A stretch of 13,895 bases of DNA from Aquifex aeolicus (GTDB lineage: Bacteria; Aquificota; Aquificia; Aquificales; Aquificaceae), in the NCBI GenBank assembly GCA_015662815.1, contig DQTK01000104.1:1-13895 (forward strand), given 5' to 3'. The notes under the pieces were generated by a model that was not told the DNA's origin, did no database searches, and saw nothing but the letters and a program-made list of their open reading frames with translations. The stretch's first letter is position 1, and every line of letters begins with the position of its first letter. This document shows, piece after piece, positions 1 through 5,800 of the stretch. Both the position numbers and the translations under genes were made by a program.

Positions 1-443
1 ACGGTCTGATAAAAGGCGATGTTCCTGCCGTTGACCTTGAGAAGGAAAAAGCTTTAATAAAACTCCTTCTTGAGCTAAATGAAAAGAAACTTATTCTTTG
101 TGCTCACGATGTCTCAACCGGAGGGTTGATTATAACCCTTCTCGAAATGGTATTCTCTTCAAGGTACGGACTTGAATTGGAATTCTATTCAGAAGAAAGG
201 GCGGACGTTTTTCTATTTTCGGAAAACCCAACTCGCGTTGTAGTGAGCGTTGAGAATGAAAGGTCGGAAGAGTTTAAAGAGTTGGTTGAAAGTAAAGGCT
301 TAAATTGGTTGTACCTTGGAAAGACTACTGAGGAGAGAATAATCAAACTAAATTACAACGGAGAAGAGATTCTTAATTACGATATTGAGAGGTTAAAAAA
401 ATTATGGAAAAAATCCTTCGCTCGGTTGGTGGAATCTACTTGA
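1..443 (+). CDS. purL: Phosphoribosylformylglycinamidine synthase PurL, C-terminal part (partial)
   Basis: This is the 3' end of purL, cut by the left edge; the frame is open from base 3. PurL makes formylglycinamidine ribonucleotide from FGAR, glutamine and ATP, the fourth step of de novo purine synthesis, in the cytosol. The visible 146 residues begin GLIKGDVPAVDLEKEKAL. They include the motif AHDVSTGGL (about bases 102-128), the AHDVSxGGL segment of the C-terminal AIRS-like domain that helps bind ATP. An internal TTG could start a shorter 105-residue ORF, but homology continues upstream of it, so it is not the real start. The last 40 bases overlap lspA in another frame, which suggests co-transcription and translational coupling. 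The rest of the gene lies outside the window. Confidence 0.9.
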   Translation, partial: GLIKGDVPAVDLEKEKALIKLLLELNEKKLILCAHDVSTGGLIITLLEMVFSSRYGLELEFYSEERADVFLFSENPTRVVVSVENERSEEFKELVESKGLNWLYLGKTTEERIIKLNYNGEEILNYDIERLKKLWKKSFARLVEST

Positions 444-907
444 TAACAGCTCTAATAGTTTTTGTCGCAGATATAATTACAAAGGAATTAGCGGAAAGGT
501 TTTTTCAGATTTCTTATGACCCTTTCCCTTTCTTGAAACTGTATCTTATTTATAACAAGGGCGTTGCTTTTGGCTTACTCTCTGACCTGCCTGACCTGCT
601 ACGAATCCCCATACTTATTGTTATTCCCGTTATAGCATTTTTCATAATATTCTTCTATGCACTTACTGAAAGAAGTAAGTTTACAGCTTTATGTATGGGA
701 TTAATAGGAGGAGGAGCAATAGGAAACCTTTACGACAGATTTTTTCTGGGACAGGTTAGGGACTTTATACATCTCCACTTAGGAGACCTTTATTGGCCCG
801 CTTTTAACGTAGCCGATGCTTCAATCACCACCGGGATTACCCTTTTAATATTGAAACATTTCCTCACTAAGTACTCCCTCAAAAACCTTGTAAACAGAAC
901 CGGTTAG
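404..907 (+). CDS. lspA: Lipoprotein signal peptidase (signal peptidase II)
   Basis: LspA is an inner-membrane aspartyl protease that removes the signal peptide from diacylated prolipoproteins. The 167 residues match the usual family length. Four hydrophobic segments can be placed at about 10-27, 63-86, 93-110 and 135-154. The family blocks are clear: YNKGVAFGLLSD (50-61), GGAIGNLYDRF (102-113), VRDF (118-121) and FNVADASITTG (134-144). The two catalytic aspartates expected from the family are D120 and D138. The ATG at 404 lies inside the end of purL in a different frame. The 3' end overlaps the convergent dapF by 63 bp, so the last 20 residues (KHFLTKYSLKNLVNRTG and just before) are coded opposite the dapF C-terminus. 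This tail follows the last membrane helix and is probably little constrained. Confidence 0.95.
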   Translation: MEKILRSVGGIYLITALIVFVADIITKELAERFFQISYDPFPFLKLYLIYNKGVAFGLLSDLPDLLRIPILIVIPVIAFFIIFFYALTERSKFTALCMGLIGGGAIGNLYDRFFLGQVRDFIHLHLGDLYWPAFNVADASITTGITLLILKHFLTKYSLKNLVNRTG

Positions 908-1684
908 GAAGACATCCTTAAGGTCTTCAGAGAAATCTATTAACAGTTCTTCACCGCTCTTTGTAATCACCTTCACAGGTTTATCCGTGATTAATCCCTT
1001 AAGATAGGCTACTATTGCAGAAGCTGTTGCTCCTGTTCCACAAGCTAAGGTTTCATTTTCAACTCCTCTTTCATATGTTCTAATACGTAAAGTATCGTCG
1101 GAAACAGGTTCTATAAAGTTTACATTCGTACCTTTAGGTTGGAATTCCCTATGGAATCTTATAGCCCTTCCTAACTTAATCACATTTAAATTTTCAAGTT
1201 CTTCCACAGGAACAACAAAGTGAGGTACACCTGTATTTATAAAAACACCTTTGATTTCTCTGTCATCAACTCTAAGCAATTTTTCAATGGGCTGAGTTGG
1301 GGATGTTAACTGCACCTTTACCTTTTTTCCGTTTTCCAAAACCCTTGCCCTTATTACACCTGCAAGGGTTTCAAACCTTACCTCTTTTCCTACAATTCCC
1401 TTTTCATAGGCGAACCTTACCGCACATCTGGAACCGTTTCCACACATTTCTGCTTCCGAGCCATCGGAATTAAAAAATTCCCATTTAAAATCGTTCTCAG
1501 GATTTTCAGGATACTTAATGAGTATAAGACCATCGGCCCCTATACCTGTGTGGAACGCACATACCTTTTTTACAAATTCGCTCTTTGAGAGATTAAGTTT
1601 TTTTAAAAATTCTTCAACTTTCTTATCTCTATCGTCTATAACGACAAAATCATTCCCTGAACCTTGTAGTTTCCAGAATTCCAT
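845..1684 (-). CDS. dapF: Diaminopimelate epimerase
   Basis: DapF interconverts LL- and meso-diaminopimelate, for lysine synthesis and for the meso-DAP of peptidoglycan. It is a PLP-independent enzyme using two cysteines as acid and base. The 279 residues are a full-length protein. The start KLQGSGNDFVVIDDR (5-19) is the family N-terminal signature. The catalytic cysteines are C81 in AEMCGNGSRC and C215 in ETLACGTGATAS. RTYERGVENET (202-212) is also typical. The ATG at 1684 gives the right N-terminus. Upstream, on the opposite strand, lies a decayed exbD relic that begins almost exactly at this start codon, so the dapF 5' side may be an old rearrangement joint. The C-terminal 20 codons overlap lspA tail-to-tail. 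Confidence 0.96.
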   Translation of the reverse strand: MEFWKLQGSGNDFVVIDDRDKKVEEFLKKLNLSKSEFVKKVCAFHTGIGADGLILIKYPENPENDFKWEFFNSDGSEAEMCGNGSRCAVRFAYEKGIVGKEVRFETLAGVIRARVLENGKKVKVQLTSPTQPIEKLLRVDDREIKGVFINTGVPHFVVPVEELENLNVIKLGRAIRFHREFQPKGTNVNFIEPVSDDTLRIRTYERGVENETLACGTGATASAIVAYLKGLITDKPVKVITKSGEELLIDFSEDLKDVFLTGSVYKVFEGVLSEEMFQY

Positions 1685-1686
1685 GA

Positions 1687-1928
1687 AAGAAGATTATATA
1701 TAAACTGAAAGCTTTCGTAATAACTATAACCAGAGAGGGAAATATATTTTTTGTAAGGAAAGAAAACAAACATAGAGAATTTAGAGCAGAAACTGAAAGA
1801 ATTGGAAACAGACAGTCCTATAAGTATAAAGGCTGACAAAGCTTCTAAGGTAGAACACCTCATAGCGGTACTTGATTTACTATAAGTACAAATTTCGAAA
1901 CGTAAGTATTCTGGTAAGAAAAGAATAA
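1687..1928 (+). pseudogene. Relic of an exbD/tolR-type gene (C-terminal periplasmic domain), in three frames
   Basis: No intact ORF is present, but three successive plus-strand frames join into a recognisable ExbD/TolR periplasmic domain. Frame 1 (about 1687-1762) reads LKAFVITITREGNIFFVRKE, the usual strand ending in 'T.DG.I'. Frame 2 (about 1763-1882) reads TNIENLEQKLKEL then SISIKADK-like text (SPISIKADKAS) and KVEHLIAVLDLL, the 'V.I.AD...V..VMDLL' core. Frame 3 (about 1881-1928) reads YKYKFRNVSILVRKE then a stop, the usual 'aG...v.l.t' end. ExbD and TolR are proton-motive-force partners of ExbB/TolQ. The N-terminal membrane helix is absent: homology starts within a few bases of the dapF start codon. 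There are at least two frame changes and no start codon, so this cannot make a normal protein. The family call is by eye and is strong in pattern. Confidence 0.72.
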
Positions 1929-1964
1929 GGCTACTTAGAAATTATTTGGAGTAAATTAATCTTT

Positions 1965-2170
1965 ATGAAAGAAATAGAACTGAAGATTGAAGGTATGAGT
2001 TGTATGCATTGTGTGAATACTGTGAAAAAGCCCTGAGTGAGATAGAGGGTGTATTGAGAGTGGAAGTATCCCTTGAAAAAGGAAGTGCTAAGGTAAAATT
2101 AGATAAAGAGGTTTCTTTTGAAGCTTTAAGGGAAGCCGTTCAGCAGTGGGGATACAAAGTAGTAGATTAG
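1965..2170 (+). pseudogene. Copper-chaperone-like HMA protein (CopZ type) with one -1 frameshift
   Basis: The ATG at 1965 opens a frame starting MKEIELKIEGMSCMHCVNTVKK, carrying the heavy-metal-associated motif GMxCxxC (GMSCMHC, residues 10-16; C13 and C16 bind Cu(I) in this family). It stops at TGA 2034-2036 after 23 codons. One base back, the text continues as ALSEIEGVLRVEVSLEKG, then SAKVKLDKEVSFEALREAV and ends GYKVVD at TAG 2168-2170. The joined product is 68 residues, exactly the CopZ size, with the usual beta-alpha-beta-beta-alpha-beta pattern. The break lies at GTG AAA AAG CCC TGA. A single missing base in the A run, or a -1 slip on AAA AAG, restores it. A GGAG at 1948-1951 may be the ribosome site, 13 bases upstream. 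It could be a sequencing error, a fresh pseudogene or a recoded gene. No P-type ATPase gene is nearby. Confidence 0.82.
2025..2036 (+). other. Possible -1 slip site (AAA AAG, then CCC TGA)
   Basis: In the zero frame of the copZ-like gene the ribosome reads GTG AAA AAG CCC TGA. Re-reading one base after AAG gives GCC CTG AGT, which restores the conserved HMA fold. The heptamer is G AAA AAG, a weaker relative of the strong A AAA AAG site. I see no convincing stem-loop just downstream. Functional slippage is possible but unproven. Confidence 0.35.
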
Positions 2171-2187
2171 TTGAAAATAGTTTTCAA
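2171..2187. promoter_or_regulatory. Perfect 7-bp inverted repeat upstream of prfB
   Basis: TTGAAAA TAG TTTTCAA is a perfect palindrome beginning just after the stop of the copZ-like gene, 20 bp before the prfB start. The arms are A/T-rich and there is no GC stem with a T tail, so it does not look like a classic terminator. The first six bases TTGAAA lie 17 bp from TATATA (2194-2199), a sigma-70-like arrangement. However, it would start transcription almost at the prfB ATG and so imply a nearly leaderless mRNA. It may be an operator, promoter or chance repeat. Confidence 0.3.
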
Positions 2188-2207
2188 TTGAAATATATAT
2201 TAGAAAG

Positions 2208-3317
2208 ATGCTGGAATTGAAGGGAAAACTATCCGAACTTAGAGAACGCTTCGAAGATGTGAAGAATATCCTCAAACCTAAAAGGTTAGAAGAAGAGCTA
2301 AAACAGCTTGATCAGACAATGTCATCTCCCGATTTCTGGAATGACCAGAAGAAGGCAAAAGAGATTATTCAAAGGAGAAAATGGGTAGAAGAGACTCTTG
2401 AAAAGATAAACTCTATCGCAAAAGCACTTAAGGATGTTAGAGAGCTCGGTGAAATTACTCCTGAAGAGGATACAGAAACCTGGGCTATGATAGATGAAGA
2501 AGTACAGGATATAGAAAGAAAGCTTAAGGATTTAGAGCTAAAGACTTATCTCTCAGGAGAAATGGATGCTAAAAATGCGTATTTGACCATTCAAGCAGGT
2601 GCAGGTGGAACGGAGGCTTGTGATTGGGCGGATATGCTCTTTAGAGTGTACAAAAGATGGGCGGAAAGGAAAGGCTACGAGGTGGAACTTATTGATATCA
2701 CGCCGGACGATGTAGCCGGCATAAAAAGTGTAACCGTTTTAATAAAAGGCCCTTACGCGTACGGGTATCTAAAGGGAGAGCAAGGGGTTCATAGATTAGT
2801 GAGAATTTCTCCTTTTGATGCCAACGCAAGAAGACATACCTCCTTCGCTGCTGTGTCTGTAATGCCTCAAATCGATGAAGAAATAAATATAGAGATAAAA
2901 CCTGAAGATTTGAAAATAGAAACCTTCAGAGCTTCAGGAGCAGGTGGACAATACGTTAATAAAACTGATACGGCTGTAAGGATTACACACATACCTACGG
3001 GAATAACCGTAAGCTGTCAGCAGGAACGCTCCCAGTATCAAAATAAAAGAAAAGCTTTGGAATTGCTAAAGGCTAAACTCTACCAGTTAGAATTACAAAA
3101 GCTGGAAGAAAAGAAGAAGCAATACGAAGGAGAAAAAACGGACATAGGTTGGGGCTATCAAATAAGGTCTTACGTTTTCCACCCTTATAAACTTATAAAA
3201 GATTTGAGAACAGGATATGAGACGGGAAACGTAGATGCCGTAATGGATGGAGAAATAGATGACTTTATAGAAACCTATCTAAAGTGGAAAGCCGAAAAAG
3301 AAAAAAACGATAAGTAA
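2208..3317 (+). CDS. prfB: Peptide chain release factor 2 (RF2)
   Basis: RF2 ends translation at UGA and UAA by triggering peptidyl-tRNA hydrolysis on the ribosome. The 369 residues hold an N-terminal helical domain (1-110), then PAYLTIQAGAGGTEA-like text (126-137). The stop-codon anticodon-like tripeptide SPF is at 201-203, which marks RF2 rather than RF1 (PxT). The catalytic GGQ is at 246-248 in RASGAGGQYVNKT. The SDIGWG-like C-terminal region is at 311-321. The gene is one uninterrupted frame: the in-frame UGA and +1 shift near codon 25, which autoregulates RF2 in many bacteria, is absent. The stop codon abuts, with no gap, the stop of the convergent gene on the minus strand. Confidence 0.97.
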   Translation: MLELKGKLSELRERFEDVKNILKPKRLEEELKQLDQTMSSPDFWNDQKKAKEIIQRRKWVEETLEKINSIAKALKDVRELGEITPEEDTETWAMIDEEVQDIERKLKDLELKTYLSGEMDAKNAYLTIQAGAGGTEACDWADMLFRVYKRWAERKGYEVELIDITPDDVAGIKSVTVLIKGPYAYGYLKGEQGVHRLVRISPFDANARRHTSFAAVSVMPQIDEEINIEIKPEDLKIETFRASGAGGQYVNKTDTAVRITHIPTGITVSCQQERSQYQNKRKALELLKAKLYQLELQKLEEKKKQYEGEKTDIGWGYQIRSYVFHPYKLIKDLRTGYETGNVDAVMDGEIDDFIETYLKWKAEKEKNDK

Positions 3318-4190
3318 TTATCCGACTACTAAAGCTTGCTTTCCTTCCTGCTTTTCTTCAAATCCTTCTACCATAACACTCAGTAGTTTTGCAGATTCTA
3401 TAAGTGTTGTGATAAGGATTTCGTCTTTTAATCTAAAAGTATAGTCAAGCTCAAAGATAACCTGTGCATATCCTTTATCCAATTTAACATTAACTATAAG
3501 AGTTCCTTCTTCGTAATTTGTAGTTATTTCGTTATCTGTTTTGTTTACGGGAATCACCCGTATTTTTTTCACATTAAATTCTTCTTTTACACGATTAAGA
3601 TAATCTTCGGGATCTTTACTTTCTCTAAGGAGTTTAAAAATTTTTTTGAGATTTCCGAACATTCTTTTTTCTCTTTCAAAGTTTGAAAATCCTTTAAGAA
3701 GCATATGGTAATCTTTCTTTAATTTAAGGATTCTCCTCCTTTCTTTTCCTATTACGGTTGCATACTCGAAATTATAGGAGTTAAAAAATACACCTAAAAA
3801 TAGTAAAAGATTTGCTGTAAGAATCAAGGGAGTTGTGTAAAGATAGTAGAAAGCCAATATACCGGATGTAATAACTAAAAGAAAAGCGATAGAAACTTTT
3901 CTCCAAGCGTAAAGAGATATGAGTATTGTAAATACATAAAGTGTTAAAAAACTTTCTGAGAAAAACACGAACAAGGGTATAAGGGTAATGTCAAAAATAA
4001 TTGACAATATTTTTAAAAACCTCGGACGGGAGAAAAAGTAAATATAAATATTATTCAGAAAGTAAACACCGAGTATTAGTGCGGGAATATAATCAATTTT
4101 TTCATAAGATATTAGAAGAAACAGTGAGAGGTATAAAACTACAAAAAGGCGAGATACAAAGAAAATATCTTTTTTTATTTTTTCTAACAT
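3318..4190 (-). CDS. Six-helix membrane protein with cytosolic C-terminal domain, sensor-like
   Basis: I do not recognise this 290-residue protein as a named family. The N-terminal half is strongly hydrophobic, with about six membrane segments near residues 11-28, 34-52, 60-77, 80-95, 98-116 and 122-137. A basic, helical, coiled-coil-like linker follows (148-190, rich in K, R and E), then a soluble domain of about 90 residues (195-285) that could be GAF- or PAS-like. The order of six helices, linker and soluble domain resembles the sensing half of PilS-type histidine kinases, but no His box or ATPase domain is present. It may be an orphan input protein or a truncated sensor. It ends KQALVVG, directly abutting the prfB stop. 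It is the last gene of the minus-strand block and starts 22 bp after the rluB-like gene ends. Confidence 0.7.
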   Translation of the reverse strand: MLEKIKKDIFFVSRLFVVLYLSLFLLISYEKIDYIPALILGVYFLNNIYIYFFSRPRFLKILSIIFDITLIPLFVFFSESFLTLYVFTILISLYAWRKVSIAFLLVITSGILAFYYLYTTPLILTANLLLFLGVFFNSYNFEYATVIGKERRRILKLKKDYHMLLKGFSNFEREKRMFGNLKKIFKLLRESKDPEDYLNRVKEEFNVKKIRVIPVNKTDNEITTNYEEGTLIVNVKLDKGYAQVIFELDYTFRLKDEILITTLIESAKLLSVMVEGFEEKQEGKQALVVG

Positions 4191-4212
4191 TAATCTAAAA
4201 ATATCATAAGTT

Positions 4213-4953
4213 CTAACGCTTAGGTGTATACTTTAAACCTACTGCTTTGAAAAGCTGTGTAAGTTCTCCTTGATTTAAATCTCTCCACTTACCGGGAGAA
4301 AGTTTCCCGAGCTTTATCGGACCTATTGCAATTCTTTTGAGTTTTTTTACCTTGTGTCCGAAGAAGGCGAGATACCTTTTTACCAGATGTTTTCTTCCCT
4401 CGTGAAATGTAATTTCAATAAGGGTCTTATCTCCTTCGTAGCGAACTATTCTCACGTTATCCGGCTTGGCAAATCCGTCTTCCAACTCAGCTCCCTTTCT
4501 TATCCTCTTTAATGTATTTACAGAAACTTTACCCTCAACTAATGCGAAATAAACCTTTGGGAGTTTATATCTGGGATGAAGAATTCTATTTGCTAACTCA
4601 CCATCGTTTGTAAGTATCAATAACCCTTCTGTGTTGTAATCTAACCTACCAACGGGAAATACTCTTTCAGGAATATCTTTTATAAGCTCCTGAATGGTTT
4701 TCCTACCATCACGGGAAAGTCCTAGCTGGGTAAGATAGCAGCAAGGTTTATACAACATTATATAACGCTTCCTCTGAGGTTTTATTACTTTTCCGTCTAC
4801 TTCAACTATGTCAATCTCCGGGTCTACCATTGTTCCAAGATTTTTTATAATCTCTCCGTTTACCTTTACTCTCCCTTCCGAAATTAATCTTTCTGCTTTT
4901 CTCCTTGATGCTACCCCTGCTTCCGATAAGAACTTGTTTATTCTTACCTTCAT
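4213..4953 (-). CDS. Ribosomal large-subunit (or small-subunit) pseudouridine synthase, RluB/RsuA family
   Basis: The protein isomerises a uridine to pseudouridine in ribosomal RNA. It has an N-terminal S4 RNA-binding domain (1-60: INKFLSEAGVASRRKAE, then RVKVNG) and an RsuA/RluB/E/F catalytic domain. The catalytic aspartate is D105 in VGRLDYNTEGLLILTNDG. The C-terminal signature is HEGRKHLVKRYLAFFGH followed by LKRIAIGPIKLG and a 'PGKWRDL' turn. The LTNDG, IGPIKLG and SPGKWRDL wording is closest to RluB (23S rRNA, helix 89 region), but RsuA or RluE specificity cannot be excluded by eye. The 246 residues are a normal length. It follows the broken permease gene by 17 bp when that gene is read to its restored stop, which supports one transcript. 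Confidence 0.9.
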   Translation of the reverse strand: MKVRINKFLSEAGVASRRKAERLISEGRVKVNGEIIKNLGTMVDPEIDIVEVDGKVIKPQRKRYIMLYKPCCYLTQLGLSRDGRKTIQELIKDIPERVFPVGRLDYNTEGLLILTNDGELANRILHPRYKLPKVYFALVEGKVSVNTLKRIRKGAELEDGFAKPDNVRIVRYEGDKTLIEITFHEGRKHLVKRYLAFFGHKVKKLKRIAIGPIKLGKLSPGKWRDLNQGELTQLFKAVGLKYTPKR

Positions 4954-5053
4954 CTTAAATAAAGATATACTTAAAACCTATTCCAAATAAGTATTATCCC
5001 GAGAACTAACCTCAATTTTCTTTCTCCCAAGGAGTGGGAAACGTAGGGACCCA

Positions 5054-5060
5054 GAAAAAA
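5054..5060 (-). other. T TTT TTC run at the third frame break of the permease gene
   Basis: On the coding strand the frame reads GGT TTT TTC TGG. A -1 slip gives TTT CTG GGT CCC and recovers the family C-terminus LGPYVSHSLGERK. Without it the protein ends in an unrelated tail, WVPTFPTPWEKEN. The run U UUU UUC fits the X XXY YYZ rule for -1 slippage. A one-base loss from a seven-T run would look identical. Confidence 0.4.
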
Positions 5061-5406
5061 CCGAGTATTACTCCTATAGATTCAAAACCTATAAATCTCC
5101 AGTCTACATTTACCCCTAAGTTTATGTAGTTCAAAATACTTACCGTTGACGTAATCAATATGGAAAAAGCACTTGTCCCCGGAACAAGATACATGGGAAC
5201 CTTTAAAATGGAAACCATAAAAGGAACCAGCAAAAACCCACCTCCCACACCCAAAGCTGATGAAATTAAAGCGAATAAAAAACCTGCAAACAACAGATAA
5301 ATAGGGTTAAATTTATGCTCCTCCTGTAGGAATGAATATCTAATCTCCCTAAGCTTTCTACTTATAACTTTTACTTTCCTATCTTTACTCTCTTTTATGC
5401 CTTTGT

Positions 5407-5416
5407 CTATTTTTTT
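5407..5416 (-). other. A AAA AAA slippery run directly before TAG in the permease gene
   Basis: The coding strand reads GTA AAA AAA TAG. The heptamer A AAA AAA is among the best known -1 slippery strings and here lies immediately before a stop codon, which would pause the ribosome. A -1 slip continues as ATA GAC AAA GGC into the linker and the second repeat of the permease. A missing A in the run gives the same text. Confidence 0.4.
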
Positions 5417-5691
5417 ACCTTTTCCCTTTCCTTATGAAATACGTCGTAGAAAATTTTAAAAGCCACCACAAAGGTAAACAAGCCAAACAGGAATTTATAG
5501 TTCTTTAATTCAGTCAAATACTTGTAAGATAGTGTTGACCCGATAAGTGCTCCGAAAATGCTTCCTATTCCTAAAAGTCCACCCAATATAAATATGAGCC
5601 TTCCCTGCTTCCAGTAGTTGGAAACGGAAATGGTAGTAGAAATAAATACGAGAATCTGGTTTATAACCTTTACTGTTATTTGCGGAAGCAA

Positions 5692-5704
5692 TCCCGAAAA
5701 GGGA
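5692..5704. repeat. Short inverted repeat TCCC-GAAAA-GGGA at the first frame break
   Basis: Four-base arms flank a five-base loop. The point where the permease frame must drop one base lies inside this small hairpin, in a stretch with three homopolymers (CCC, TTTT and GGG on the coding strand). Removing one G gives the expected text SLFGLLPQITV. Hairpin-plus-homopolymer sequence is prone both to sequencing compression and to true replication slippage. Confidence 0.4.
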
Positions 5705-5800
5705 TATATGGCCGAATCCCGCTAAGATACCTCCCGCAGCTCCTACCGTTGAAAATACCGTCCCTATAACTACTCCCCAAAGTAAAGCAAGGATTTCCAT

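Larger units (their letters stand above)
4971..5800 (-). pseudogene. TauE/SafE (DUF81) family membrane permease gene with three frameshifts
   Basis: Four segments in different frames join into one TauE/SafE permease of about 275 residues, a normal family length. Such proteins are thought to carry sulfonates, sulfite or similar anions. Segment 1, from ATG 5800, reads GVVIGTVFSTVGAAGG then GFGHISLFG. Segment 2 starts LLPQITVKVINQIL (codons from about 5691). Segment 3 includes NPIYLLFAGFLFALIS, ALGVGGGFLLVPF and PGTSAFSILITS, the second repeat. Segment 4 reads LGPYVSHSLGERKLRLVLG and ends WNRF at TAA 4971-4973. The shifts are a surplus base near 5692-5704, a -1 at an A7 run before TAG (5407-5416), and a -1 at TTTTTTC (5054-5060). 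The coding sense between breaks is well kept. The start codon abuts the gcvT stop, so it sits inside the operon. Sequence error, recent loss or recoding are all possible. Confidence 0.85.

Noticed and set aside
126..443. A 105-codon gene starting at TTG 126
   Set aside because: The frame and PurL homology run back to the left edge, so this is only part of purL.
1636..1863. A 75-codon minus-strand open frame over the dapF start and the exbD relic
   Set aside because: It overlaps the real dapF N-terminus in another frame and its text resembles no family; the exbD relic on the plus strand explains the region better.
5012..5293. A separate 93-residue membrane protein
   Set aside because: It is the third segment of the frameshifted TauE/SafE gene; its C-terminal tail is out-of-frame text.
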